Of a DNA stretch of 64,000 nt, positions 10,201 through 19,812 are shown one piece after another. The stretch spans positions 15,915,517-15,979,516 of the forward strand of contig NC_084587.1 of NCBI RefSeq assembly GCF_033807715.1. The letters run 5' to 3'. Made by a program: the position numbers and the translations under genes. Position 1 is the first letter of the stretch; the number at the start of each line of letters is the position of its first letter. A model generated the notes under the pieces. It saw nothing but the letters and a program-made list of their open reading frames with translations. It was not told the origin of the DNA and searched no databases. The DNA is from Cololabis saira (taxonomy: Eukaryota; Chordata; Actinopteri; Beloniformes; Belonidae).

Positions 10201-13200
10201 ATCTGTGACCGTTTTCTACAGCGCTTTCAACCGGCTTTCAACGCGAGCGACAGGAAGAAAATAGAAGCAGGGTGTCCGACAAATGTTCAGCTCAAAACGG
10301 CGTGCCGCGCAGCGCTGCGTCGCTGGGGCCAGTTAGGACAGTCCAAAAGAAAATAAAGCAATGGAATTGATTTTGTCGCTGATGCTCGCTCGCATGCATG
10401 ACATGATGTAAAGGCTGATTTATGGTTCCGCGTTACACCAACGCAGAGCCTACGGTCAGGCGCGTCATTTCCACCGGGGACGGTGGGGACGCATCCCCAC
10501 CACTTTGTCTGACGAGCAGATTTGTCCCCACCACCAAAAAAAAAAAAAAAATTAAGTAAGACGCGATTTGTCCCGTATTTTCATTAACGCCCCAAACACA
10601 CGTCTGTCACACACACATCAACACTAAATTTATCAATAATGAACAAAATAAAACATAGGAAACATTAAGGCCAGCAAAATCTTAGTGGCGGGACAACAGG
10701 ACCTGCTGCGTCTGTGCCCAGATCTTTCTATGTGTGTGACAGACAGCGGGGAGGACTCGGGCTTCACCTCCAGGTAGGGCTTGGGAAATGGGAATTAAAA
10801 GTTGCGTTCCGCAGGCGGTTCTACGAGGGTGCATAAGCAAGCACTGCACCCTCATTTTATGCGTCTTCATGCTCAGTTGAAAAGACGAAAAGAAAACTGA
10901 CAAATGAGTGCGCGTCAAGCCTGATTTATGGTTCCACGTTAAATCGACGGCGTACCCTACGGCGTAGGTTACGCAGCGTCGCGCACCTTACGTTCGCATC
11001 CCTGCCTATCCTACGCCGTACGCTTTGCGTTGGTGCAACGCGGAACCATAAATCAGCCAGTGTCCGTCACTGATCTGCTTCCAGCGCGCAGTTTCCTGCA
11101 GCAGCAAGACGCTGCTCTCTGCTGCTCCGTTAACACAAAGCATGGATATTCGCAAGTGGTTCAGCACAACGACACAAACAAGTTTACAGGACTGTCTCAG
11201 AAAATTAGAATATTGTGATAAAGTCCTTTATTTTTCTGGAGTCTAAAAATGTCATACATTCTGGATTCTTTACAAATCAACTGAAATATTGCAAGCCTTT
11301 TATTATTTTAATATTGCTGATTATGGCTTACAGTTTAAGATTAAGATTCCCAGAATATTCAAATTTTTTGAGATAGGATATTTGAGTTTTCTTAAACTGT
11401 AAGCCATGATCAGCAATATTAAAATAATAATAATAATAAGCAATGCCTATTATTTATCATGAAACCTCAATTCGGAAGTAATGGGCGTAGCTCGTACCCA
11501 GCACTTTTCAAACCTTACTCAGGTTTATGGTAAATGTCCCCAGCACTTCTGAAATCAAACGGACGCCCATGCCTACGGCGTAGGGTCTGCGTCGATTTAA
11601 CGCAGAACCATAATTCAGGATTAACTCCGCCGGCCGGAGCCTCCGCCATTTTTTCATAGCGGTGTATCGCGTCATTCAGGCAGCCAATCAGCACAGTGCC
11701 TCATTATCATAGCCTCCCCGCCCACTCAGAATCCCACATAGATAATGAGGTTAGAAACGGTAAAGATAAAGACAAGGCCCAGAGGCTGAATTTCTAATTT
11801 ATATAGAAAAAACTATCAAAAGCTTGTTTTTAAGACATTCAAGGCCTGTTTAAAATAGACATTAAATGCCATAATAGGTCCCCTTTAAGTTAAATCTTAT
11901 ATATTGCAGGCAACCACCCACCTCTCCTGCTTCTCAGCAACAGCCAGCCGATCAGCATCAGGGTCATTTGCCAACACCACAGTGGCCCCTTCCCTTTCTG
12001 CAAGAGCAAAAGACAACGTCTGTGGGAAAAAAAACAAAAGCAAAACACGGACATTTTACACAATCAAACTACAAGAATGCCAAATATGTTGCTGGCGTTG
12101 TGTGAATGTCTAGTACACACCAGCACTCCCTCTCCCTCCTCAGGATTAGGGTATTTGACGGTGGGAAATTCAGGGTCTGGATCCTTCTGTTCCTCCACCG
12201 CGTGGGGAGGGTGAAGGTCAAAAGCCTTGAAAGCTGACTGGACAAAAGTGTGACCAACGCCATGCACAGATGTGTGCACTATTTTCACCTCTGAGCTTTT
12301 GTTTATATCCCTGTAAAGAACAAAATCAAAACACATAATGTCAGTTGTCATGCGTAATTTTGTGTGGACAGATCAGTGTTAATTTTACCTGTATGGTCAA
12401 TTATTAATGTTCAAATCTGAACTTAAAAAAAAAACATTAAGAGGTATACAACTTAAGTGACTTATATGGTGTATGCAGCTGAAAAGATCATTAATCTGTG
12501 GTGCACCTGTGGTGGCAGAGTTTCTGGATGGCTTTGAAGTATTCTGTGTGGATGTCCTGGTACGGGTCTTTGAGCAAGGGGCTTTTCAGGGCCTTCTCAG
12601 TGTCCCAGGACTCGGGCCAAGGCTCCAGGTTCTCCTCAATGGCTTTTGCGATACCTTTGTCATGAGGAGACACAATCTGGGCTCCATTTTCCCAGTACAC
12701 CTACGACAGAAATAGAAACATTACAGACACACGTGATGCATCATGAATTGGGAAACAAAATACAAAATTTGCTTTGTTACATTTATTTAAATTAATCAGG
12801 GAAACAAAAGAAAATCGTTAATTAAACTATGCCTCTAGGATTGGTTTTGGTAACAAAACTGATTTAATGTAGTAAGCTGAAAACACTTTCCAACAAACAA
12901 ACAAATTGATAAAAAAAAAATAAGTCAAATGTTACCTTGTATCCATTGTCTTGTTTGGGGTTGTGTGATGCAGTGACCATAATACCAGCACACAGACCCA
13001 GGTGAGAAACGGTGAAAGGCTGCAGGAGGAACGAGAGCAAGAAGCTGAAAATATACACACATTATATAAACAAAAAAGACATCCATACATTTAAAAGAGC
13101 ACAAAGATAAAAATGCATCAAATCAAAATATGAACAATTTAAGCGTGAATAACTGGCAAAAAAATACTTCTACATATGTACTCATGTAATTTAAATACAT

Positions 13201-16200
13201 TAAAAACAAGGCTCATGTAATGCAACATGAAAAATAAATCAAAACCCCCTGAAAAACAAGGTTTCCGCACAGATTTACTCTTAAACTCAACTTGCTGAAT
13301 CATATTTGTATTATGCAACATGTTGTATAGCAGGAGAAATCAGGTTTTGGAGTGGAGTTTGCCCCGTAGCTTCTGACCCACCAGCAACCGTCACAGCAAC
13401 AACAAGCTGACATGAGATTTAAACACGGCCTCAGTGCTGCAAAAAAAACACAACTCCTTAAATCAAAGTGATTACCACGAAGGGTGTAGGGGTGATGTCA
13501 GAGAAGAGGTGCACTGGCACCCCTCGGCTGATGAAAACTGCTGCAGCCAGGCTGGCGAAACGCTTGCTGCTGCCTCCGCTGGGAGGGTGGGCCCGTGCAT
13601 CGTACCCGATCACCACCCCTCGCTCTTTGAGATTTCCCAAACTCTGTTCCAGGTAGCGACAGAAACCCTGTCAGGGGGGATATAAAAATAAAGAGGACGA
13701 CAGCTGTTAAAGCACACATAAAAAATTTGGTCTCTAAACTAAGGGTGAAACTCGGTTTTTATTACAGAAGGCATGTTTTTTCCCCTCAGAGCACGAAAGT
13801 TTCTGATTTCGGCTACTTTTCTGTCTGTTCTTGATTACGGCGATGTTGTGTACATGTGTGCGTCAGCAGCCAGCTGTCTACAGTCCTTGACTCCTGTCTA
13901 CCACTGTGGTCTACGGTTCATAACTGGTTGTAGCCATCTCACTCACCACTGTGAATTGTATGCTAAAGCTGGCTTGCCTTCTCTGAATGTTAGACGATTT
14001 ACACACTGGATGACTCTGATTTATAAGGCTCTTCTTGGCTTGGTTCCTTATGTTTATTTCTTCAGAGAGTGACACTTTACACCTGGCTGTTCCTCGTGTT
14101 CGGACTAACTTGGGGAAAAAAGCTTTTCGTTTCTCGGCACCCTCTGCGTGGAATAACCTCCAACTTGAACTGAAAATGCCTGAACTTGTTTCATTTGAAG
14201 CCTTTCGCTCACTTCTTAAAAACCGACAAAGAAAATCCTTTCGGCAGTGCCTGTGTTTTTAAACTACATGTGCCCGTGTTCTTAAATTTTAAATTATTTC
14301 TGAAGTTGTTTTTTACATATTATTGAAGTCACCACTATTGCACTTTATTTGCTAAACAGTTTGCCCTCTCATTTTAATGTTTATTACGTCATTGCTGTTA
14401 TTTGTGTGTGGACGTGTGCTGCTGCCTTCCTTGGCCAGGTCACCCTTGGAAAAGTGGTCTTGACCTCAATGGGTCTTTTTATCTGGTTAAATAAAGGTGA
14501 AATTAAAAAAAATAAAAAATGTAAAGAGGACAATCCAACCAAAGGGTAGTGATAAACAGGATTAATACTAATAATAAAATGAATAAAAACAACAATGATA
14601 AATTGAAAAGACATGTTGAGAAAGATCTTTCAAATGAGGATGTGAGAGGAAATTTTCAAAAGTGCATTTCATTATAGCGTCATTGGTCCTACAATCTCAG
14701 CTCTTCAGGTTGGGGAGCCTTTCATCCCTTTATCCCCATTTCTACAGCAAAGTATGAGTCTAATTAACTGTATTTGCTTTTTTTTTTTGTTTTAAACCTT
14801 TTATTGTAATAAAGTATGATTTATGCATCTATTCACGTAGCCTATATATAGGACTTGAGATCATCTGAGCTTCTTTTTTGTTTTCTTTGTAACTCAGACA
14901 AAGCAACTGAGAAATAAAGCACATCTTGTACTAATCAAGGGAACAGCTTACAGCGGAGATGGCCTGAGTTTGATGGTGAAGCATAAACCTGTTAACAAGA
15001 TGGAAGATTGTAAAGATGCAATATGATTGAGTTCCTCAAATGCTGAGGAAAAAAATAAATTAAAGAATAAAACAAACAATATTGAGCACGTTTGCTCATG
15101 TGACTCGATGCTTAATTCAATTCAGTTAAATACTCACAACCCAAGTAATCTTAAGGTATTTCCTCTGGTTAATGTGCAGCAGGAGTTTATCAGTTAACGC
15201 ACCTGCGTGGTCTGGATGATGGTGAGGTCGTTCATGCAGGAAATGCCGGGGCCCATGGCTGCTCTCAGTCCCGCCGTACCAAACTCCATCCTGGAGGAGA
15301 AACATTTCCTCAGAGTCTCCACCGCCCCCTTCTTCGCCAGCTCCTGCACCATTGACACGGTTTTGGGGTTCTAAACAAACAAAAAGAAACAAGTCCACAT
15401 TAAAGTCACATGATGTAAAAAAAATAATAATCCACACTGACTCACCAATTATGAATATTCTTTAAATCTGTATATCAGACCTCAGTTTGTCACTTGGTGA
15501 TGACGAGGTTAGTATTACCAAGAAGCTGTTTTCTGTGAAGCTTCAATTCTTGGCACTGAACAGAGCATTTCATTCAGGCTGTGTTGACAAGTTTCTAGTG
15601 ATGGGACTAATCCAATTAAATATATGTATCAGGGGTCGATACTGATGGTATTGACTGATCAGATATTGGATTTTCAACACAGTTTTCACATCCAAGCCTT
15701 TGAACTTTTACTTTTCAAATAGCCCTGTGATTTATGCAGTTTAAATGAAGCAATCCTGTTTTTTTTTACTCATTTGAAGGGTTGGACATCATAGATGTTT
15801 ATTGTTTTTTTGCACTTTTGTTCCAGATATTAAAATTAACAACCACTAACAACAGAAACAACTCCCTCTTTGATATGAGTTACCATTGGGAGTATCTTCT
15901 ACAAGTACAGGAACTGGAACAGTGCATTTAATGTAATTTCACAATCGGTTAATCTATGACATTTTCCAAACATTATCTGGAAAGTTAAGAAAGAGTAAAC
16001 TGAAATATCAGAATAACACGTGTCCATCAGTTCAACCTTTAACAGAACTGTTCTAATCAGAATTAAAAACCAGCAAATGTTCACATTTGAAAAAATAAAT
16101 CACCACCTGAGCTTCTCATGTGCCAACTACATTTAATAGAACTGGAAAAAAAAGGAAACATTTGCTGAAAGTATGAGCCTGATTAAAAAATGCCATCCAT

Positions 16201-17470
16201 GATAGCTTCCATTCAGTATGACCTTTAATGTTCAACTGAGGAAACCAGCTAAACACAATTATCTTTAGGCCAATGAATCCGGATCTGTTTTCCCCAATGT
16301 GGACCTAATTGGTGGCATCGCAGATGTCTTTTAGACAAGAGAAGAAGGACTGAGCTTGTGCTGGTCAGATGGTCGGATGCGTTTTAGTCTCGTTTCAGTG
16401 TGGGAGCACGCGTGACTCAGCCTTAAAACAAAAAAAAAAAAGCGTGTAAGTGTGTGTGCGCATATATATGACTGTGTGAAATTACTACGGATTAGTGTGC
16501 TAGTGTTTAGATATTAAGAGCAGAAAACAAACACTTTTTACCAAAAATGTTTTTCCTAAAATAAAACAGAATGTGAATTGTAAGTACCAAGCTGCCAAGG
16601 CTCTCTTGCTAAATTAATTAATTATTTTGCATTGATTGTCATTTAACTATAATGATTTAAGTTGAAATGTTATGATTCATATCAAAGTCTACTGTATTTT
16701 AAAGAATCAGCTCCTTTAAATCAGGGTTAAAAACATTACTGTTTTACTGAAGCGTACTCTTAAATCAAATACTTACATGCTGTACTCTACTGCCCTTACT
16801 TTTTACCAACTTGTGCTTTTTATTATTTTACCTCTTTTCTTATCATTTTATTTTATTTGTTATTTACTGTTTTATTGTGTCTTCCCCCTTTTAATGTTGA
16901 TTTAAAGCACTTTGAATTACCTTGTGTTGAATTGGGTTATACAAATAAACTCGCCTTGCCTCAAAACTGAATTTTAAGAACAAATTTCTTTTTCCTTCAA
17001 TAACACGGATGTTTTATTCCTACATTAAAAGGACACTACAATACAGTCTAGCACTAAAAGAACAAAAATACCATTAGAATTGAAGTTATTTGATTATGTA
17101 TGTGTCATTGAGCATTTATGAATGAGGTTGACTTAAAATTGTTGCATGGCAATGTAAAATGTAAAAAAGAAAGAAAGAAAAAGAGTCCTACTTTCAATAT
17201 GACAGCAAAATGAAAATGTAAAACAATGACAGAGTCGCAGCACTGTGGGCTAATAAAGCCTGAATTATGGTTCGGCGTTAAAACGACGCAGAGCCTACGC
17301 CGTAGGGTACGGCGTAACGTACGCGGCGACGCGCAGCGTACGGTGTGCGTTGGTGTAACGCGGACCATAAATCAGCCTTAAGCGGCTCAGCTTACTTGGT
17401 CGTACTGCAGCCACAGCTGCAGCGCCTGGTCCAGTGTGGCGTCGCCGGTGGGGGTAAAAGCCTTCTCCAT
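4147..17470 (-). CDS. pgm2: Phosphoglucomutase 2 / phosphopentomutase, complete gene, 13 coding exons
   Basis: A cytosolic alpha-D-phosphohexomutase family enzyme. PGM2 interconverts ribose-1-P/ribose-5-P and deoxyribose-1-P/deoxyribose-5-P, and less efficiently glucose-1-P/glucose-6-P, linking nucleoside breakdown to the pentose phosphate pathway. Coding exons on the minus strand: 17470-17396, 15370-15203, 13667-13476, 13019-12936, 12700-12507, 12310-12121, 12019-11922, 8591-8411, 7714-7621, 6269-6140, 6047-5855, 4769-4636, 4249-4147. They total 1836 nt with consistent phases and give 611 residues; human PGM2 has 612. Active-site loops in order: catalytic serine [13 protein letters not shown] (Ser163), Mg-binding DPDADR (320-325), sugar-binding SGNELG (341-346) and FEEAIG (421-426), phosphate-binding RTSGTEPK (557-564). 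All introns are GT-AG. The close paralogue PGM2L1 is the main alternative; length and the tbc1d1 neighbour favour PGM2. The ATG context is GAAATGG. Confidence 0.96.
4636..4769 (-). CDS. pgm2: pgm2 exon 12 (phosphate-binding loop)
   Basis: Residues 534-577: [15 protein letters not shown], then [27 protein letters not shown] binds the substrate phosphate. Donor ACAG|GTACGT, acceptor TTTTTCAG. Confidence 0.96.
4770..5854 (-). other. pgm2 intron 11
   Basis: About 1.1 kb, AT-rich. Apart from the inverted repeat at 5484-5592 I see no exon or transposon. Confidence 0.6.
5484..5592. repeat. Hairpin-forming inverted repeat with hammerhead-like core (pgm2 intron 11)
   Basis: Two arms of about 45 bp (5484-5529 and 5548-5592) are near-perfect reverse complements around an 18-bp spacer. 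Each arm reads TGATGAAGGC, a short AAAGGATCG loop region, AAAC and ATGTCAGG. The right arm contains CTGATGA (5547-5553), a GGCG/CGCC stem, AAAAC and GTC (5577-5579). This recalls a minimal hammerhead ribozyme, but an extra A follows CTGATGA, and the GAAA core is intact only in the left arm (minus strand), which instead has ATGATGA. Origin is unknown; a mobile foldback element is the plain alternative. Confidence 0.6.
5855..6047 (-). CDS. pgm2: pgm2 exon 11
   Basis: Residues 470-533, starting [16 protein letters not shown] and ending [16 protein letters not shown] before KA|VLP. Donor GCT|GTGAGG. Confidence 0.95.
6140..6269 (-). CDS. pgm2: pgm2 exon 10
   Basis: Begins [20 protein letters not shown], then [20 protein letters not shown]. 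Only 92 bases of intron separate it from exon 11. Confidence 0.95.
6270..8410 (-). other. pgm2 introns 8 and 9 (either side of exon 9)
   Basis: Two AT-rich introns flank exon 9 (7621-7714). I see no repeat family or coding signal in them. Short open frames here are antisense or intronic noise. Confidence 0.5.
7621..7714 (-). CDS. pgm2: pgm2 exon 9
   Basis: Residues 395-425 with [19 protein letters not shown] and the FAFEEAIG loop, split after the first base of Gly426. Donor G|GTATGT. Confidence 0.95.
8411..8591 (-). CDS. pgm2: pgm2 exon 8 (sugar-binding loop)
   Basis: Residues 335-394 with [19 protein letters not shown] and [20 protein letters not shown]. The GNELG turn lines the sugar pocket. 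Ends GHFE-type junction FHFE|ETLTG. Confidence 0.95.
8820..9262 (+). mobile_element. Degenerate LINE 3' fragment (L2/Rex-like)
   Basis: The plus strand encodes [19 protein letters not shown] and [14 protein letters not shown], resembling the C-terminal end of fish L2/Rex-type reverse transcriptases (APxLWNxLP... SFKxxLKTHLF). It is followed by a tail ending GCTCGCCTTGCCT that also ends the LINE copies at 16962 and 18991. 5'-truncated, in pgm2 intron 7, antisense to the gene. Confidence 0.55.
9320..9540 (+). mobile_element. Tc1/mariner transposase relic
   Basis: With stops and frame breaks, the plus strand reads [11 protein letters not shown] and further on VVED..WFGIV. This resembles Tc1 transposase EMFGHNAQHHVWRK followed by HGGGGVMIWACF. 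Only a fragment of about 200 bp remains; no terminal repeats are recognisable. Confidence 0.5.
10918..11058. mobile_element. Short Harbinger-like MITE nested in its own family
   Basis: 141 bp with ends AGCCTGATTTATGG and CCATAAATCAGCC and a CpG-rich palindromic core (TACGGCGTAGG, CTACGCCGTACG). Its two end types are in the opposite order to those of the surrounding copy, so it lies inverted relative to its host. A clear target duplication is not visible. Confidence 0.6.
11187..11441. mobile_element. Truncated palindromic Tc1/mariner-type MITE
   Basis: Starts CAGGACTGTCTCAGAAAATT after TA (11185-11186). It runs through the central palindrome and stops in a run of TAA repeats, lacking the right terminal repeat. 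About 90% identical by eye to the full copy at 17754-18117. Confidence 0.7.
11922..12019 (-). CDS. pgm2: pgm2 exon 7 (metal-binding loop)
   Basis: Residues 302-333 plus two bases. Contains [18 protein letters not shown]; the three Asp of DPDADR coordinate Mg2+ in this family. A donor of the weaker form GAG|GTGGGT precedes a 3.3-kb transposon-filled intron. Confidence 0.95.
12121..12310 (-). CDS. pgm2: pgm2 exon 6
   Basis: Carries [20 protein letters not shown] and [20 protein letters not shown], both strongly conserved in PGM2. Donor CTG|GTGTGT, acceptor TTTACAG. Confidence 0.95.
12507..12700 (-). CDS. pgm2: pgm2 exon 5
   Basis: Residues 174-238, starting [17 protein letters not shown], followed by [14 protein letters not shown]. 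Ends two bases into an Arg codon (AG|G). Confidence 0.95.
12936..13019 (-). CDS. pgm2: pgm2 exon 4 (catalytic serine loop)
   Basis: Residues 146-173. Carries [13 protein letters not shown]; Ser163 is the residue expected to hold the catalytic phosphate. Donor AAG|GTAAC, acceptor CTCCTGCAG. Confidence 0.96.
13476..13667 (-). CDS. pgm2: pgm2 exon 3
   Basis: Residues 82-145, starting [17 protein letters not shown] and including [19 protein letters not shown] and [11 protein letters not shown] of domain 1. Donor GTG|GTAATC, acceptor CCTGACAG. Confidence 0.95.
13755..14520 (+). mobile_element. 5'-truncated LINE fragment antisense in pgm2 intron 2
   Basis: The plus strand encodes the C-terminal part of a non-LTR reverse transcriptase: [50 protein letters not shown], then after a frame break [20 protein letters not shown] and WNNLQLELK. 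The 3' end reads GACCTCAATGGGTC, TGGTTAAATAAAGG and an A-rich tail, typical of fish LINEs. Truncated at the 5' end and inactive. Confidence 0.8.
15203..15370 (-). CDS. pgm2: pgm2 exon 2
   Basis: Residues 26-81, phase 0 at both ends. It contains the family signature [17 protein letters not shown] and ends [10 protein letters not shown], which is invariant in PGM2 proteins. Confidence 0.95.
16705..16962 (+). mobile_element. LINE 3' end (L2/Rex-like)
   Basis: Starts AGCTCCTTTAAATCAGGGTT and ends TTATACAAATAAACTCGCCT, then TGCC. The whole stretch parallels the 3' end of the longer copy at 18345-18991, so it is a strongly 5'-truncated insertion of the same family. Confidence 0.7.
17257..17378. 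mobile_element. Harbinger-like MITE beside pgm2 exon 1
   Basis: 122 bp with ends AGCCTGAATTATGG and CCATAAATCAGCCT and TAA on both sides (17254-17256; 17379-17381). The CpG-rich core (GCCTACGCCGTAGGGTACGG) can fold back on itself. Same family and end types as the copy at 10918-11058. It lies 17 bp inside intron 1. Confidence 0.75.
17396..17470 (-). CDS. pgm2: pgm2 exon 1 (start codon)
   Basis: Encodes residues 1-25, beginning [33 protein letters not shown] corresponds to the human LDQETAQWLRWDK stretch. The donor is CAA|GTAAGC. A 122-bp MITE begins only 17 bases beyond this donor. Confidence 0.93.
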
Positions 17471-17670
17471 TTCTCTTGTTAATACACTTCCAGCTCACTC
17501 CCGCTGCTGTTTCGAGGTGAATGTCCTAACCGAGAAGAGTTTTGCTTCGCAAACGCAGCTGATTCCACCGATGTCAATGGCCACCTGACCTGAATGGGCC
17601 GGGCGGCTGTGACGTCACGCGTCAAAGCAGCGTCGTGTGGTGCGGCATTCACGGACTGCACGTAAAGTAG
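17471..17670 (-). promoter_or_regulatory. pgm2 promoter / 5' UTR with CRE
   Basis: The 200 bp upstream of the pgm2 ATG are CpG-rich, unlike the AT-rich surroundings. A full CRE palindrome, TGACGTCA, sits at 17610-17617, about 140 bp before the ATG. No TATA box is visible. The start site is not determinable from sequence alone. Confidence 0.55.
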
Positions 17671-17753
17671 TTATTAGCAAGTGTGTATACTTCACGGACC
17701 GACTGGTCCTTTATGAAAGGCATTGGTATAATACAGGTTTTAAATTGCATCTA

Positions 17754-18117
17754 CAGGACTGTCTCAGAAAATTAGAATATTGTGATAAAGTTCTTTATTT
17801 TCTGTAATGCAATTAAAAAAACAAATGTCATACATTCTGGATTCATTACAAATCAACTGAAATATTGTAAGCCTTTTATTATTTTAATATTGCTGATTAT
17901 GACTTACAGTTTAGATGAAGATTCCCAGAATATTCTAATATTTTGAGATAGGATATTTGAGTTTTCTTAAGCTGTAAACCATGATCAGCAATATTAAAAT
18001 AATAAAAGGCTTGCAATATTTCAGTTGATTTGTAATGAATCCAGAATGTATGACATTTTTGTTTTTGTAATTGCATTACAGAAAATCACAATATTCTAAT
18101 TTTCTGAGACAGTCCTG
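17754..18117. mobile_element. Palindromic Tc1/mariner-type MITE, TA-flanked
   Basis: Ends CAGGACTGTCTCAGAAAATT and AATTTTCTGAGACAGTCCTG, flanked by TA on each side. Nearly the whole 364 bp is one long imperfect palindrome. The right arm lacks 12 bases present in the left arm (AAAGAACTTTAT) near 18086. Non-autonomous. Located between pgm2 and zcchc7. Confidence 0.8.
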
Positions 18118-18344
18118 TACTTTGGGAAACGCAGCAAGCAAATAATCTAAGATCTTATACAAAGTAAGTACCAGAAGCTTGGCATCTCCAGTACCAACTA
18201 CAAGGTAAAACACGTTATTAATAAAATAACTGGTATAAATTATTTGTTTATTGATGATCTGCAATTCAGTAAACTCAGAAGTCATTTCCTGCTGGAGCCC
18301 AAATTATTATTTTTTCAATATCATTGTGTTATGTCCTTCTTAGT

Positions 18345-18991
18345 TTCCTAAAAACAAGCAAGAATTCCTTCATGCATTCATTATCAGTAGGTTGGATTAT
18401 TGCAATGGCATCTTTGCAGGCCTTAACAAGAAATCAATCAGGCAGCTGCTGATTCCTTACAAACACCAGGAAACTGGACCACATTACACCGGTCATGAAA
18501 TCACTACACTGGCTTCCAGTGAGTCAAAGGATAGAGGTTAAAATCTTACTGCTGGTCTACAAAGCACTGAATGGTCTTGGACCAAAATACATGGTTAATC
18601 TGTTAGTTCCTATGAAGCTCCCAGACCCCTGAGGTTCATCTGGATCTGGTTTGTTGTGTGTCCCAAGAACTAGAACCAAGCATGGTGAGGCAGCGTTCAG
18701 TTATTCTGCTCCTCACCGGTGGAACAAACTTCCTGTAGACCTGAAGTCTGCTCAAACTGTCAGCTCCTTTAAATCAGGCCTAAAAACATTACTGTTTACT
18801 GAAGTGTACTTAAATTAAATACTTGCCTGCTGTACTCTACTGCCCTTACTTTTTAACAACTTGTGCTTTTTATTATTTTACCTCTTCTTAACATTTTATT
18901 TGTTTTTTACTGTTTGTGTCTTTCTGCTTTTAATGTTGATGTAAAGCACTTTGTGCTATAATTGTGCTATACAAATAAACTTGCCTTGCCT
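18345..18991 (+). mobile_element. L2/Rex-type LINE 3' fragment with RT C-terminus
   Basis: Broken plus-strand frames show SRLDYCNGIFAGLNKKSIRQ, VLLLVYKALNGLGPKY-like sequence, VPRTRTKHGEAAFSYSAPHR-like sequence and VDLKSAQTVSSF, a pattern of fish L2/Rex1 reverse transcriptases. The 3' end is ACAAATAAACTTGCCTTGCC. Several indels and stops; inactive. Confidence 0.75.
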
Positions 18992-18999
18992 TCAAATGA

Positions 19000-19806
19000 C
19001 ATTGAAATTTATATTTTAACCCAAAAAAAAGTCCCTAGTGCTGCTTTAAGTGCAGCTACTCCCCTCTCAGGTGCATTAGTTGTAGGTTCTAACACAGCAG
19101 TCCTTTACTGCAGCCTGTGGTAATTAAACCGTCTCTTTGAGATTACAAAGACATGCTGTGTAATCCAAGAGGTCCCCAAACACATTTGAGATGAAATAAT
19201 TTGCAATTCTCAAGAGTAATCAAAATTATTTTACTTTCCAAAGTTTAAATCTTTTTGAACTCTCCAACCAAAAACCAAAGAATAGGAGGATCTTGACCCA
19301 AACACTTTGAATGAATCACAGAAGTGAGAAAGTCAAGCAGCAGATTCAAGTTTTATTTTCCCAGTTAGCTTGGACAACTGGTCATCATTCAACTGTTTCC
19401 CACTCGACCATATCAGGTTTTACAGTTTCTGTAATTAAAAAAAAAAAAACATGTGTAGTACAAAATTTAAATAGCTGATGTTTAAAGACAATAAGTAAAA
19501 ACCAGAATTCTGTTTCAGAGAATTCTGATGGTGATGAAAATGTCAGCCAAATAAAAGATTAAGTACCTGATTACACATACTCTTTTATTATTTTAATGAT
19601 CATTACAATATTAACAGTAACTTCTGGTCATTGGGTGGTTTGAATAAGAACTACTGATCAATTTTAACAATTGAACTCTTGGGAATTGAAAAACAGGTTT
19701 TATATAACTAATTAATTCATCAACTCTTAATGTCACTCTTCTAAGTGTGTAAACGTGAGCCAACATGAGAAAAAACACTGGGCTATGAAACTAAACAAGC
19801 TCATCT
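19000..19806. other. Intergenic stretch downstream of zcchc7
   Basis: AT-rich sequence between the LINE fragment and the zcchc7 poly(A) signal. I see no gene or repeat with defined ends. Confidence 0.5.
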
Positions 19807-19812
19807 TTTATT
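19807..19812 (-). terminator. candidate zcchc7 poly(A) signal AATAAA
   Basis: TTTATT on the plus strand, AATAAA on the minus strand, about 150 bases after the zcchc7 stop codon and the first hexamer in that direction. Confidence 0.55.

Larger units (their letters stand above)
10412..11621. mobile_element. Harbinger-like element nested in the T2 MITE
   Basis: The ends are AGGCTGATTTATGG and CCATAATTCAGGAT, each flanked by TAA (10409-10411; 11622-11624), as expected for the TWA duplication of PIF/Harbinger elements. Subterminal CpG-rich motifs (CACCAACGCAG at one end, TCGATTTAACGCAG at the other) mark distinct left and right ends. No transposase is visible, so it is non-autonomous. Two further insertions lie inside. 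Confidence 0.65.
9792..11884. mobile_element. T2/Kolobok-type MITE carrying nested elements
   Basis: The termini are inverted repeats, AGGGGACCTATTATG and CATAATAGGTCCCCT, each flanked by TTAA (9788-9791 and 11885-11888). TTAA target duplication with a TTAAAGGRR end is the signature of the vertebrate T2-MITE/Kolobok group. The host element is only about 0.9 kb; the middle is a later insertion at 10412-11621. The left part holds a perfect TCGTGACGTCACGA palindrome. Located in pgm2 intron 7. Confidence 0.75.
15371..17395 (-). other. pgm2 intron 1
   Basis: 2.0 kb holding a LINE 3' end and a MITE (separate entries). A stretch around 15600-15690 with a TCAGGGGTCGATACTGATGG motif may be another repeat fragment but has no defined ends. 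Confidence 0.6.

Noticed and set aside
15126..15437. Gly-rich minus-strand frame of 103 codons over pgm2 exon 2
   Set aside because: Wrong frame of the exon; the correct one reads [17 protein letters not shown].
4147..17470. PGM2L1 instead of PGM2
   Set aside because: Length is one residue from human PGM2 and the next gene is tbc1d1, as in human; no feature favours PGM2L1.
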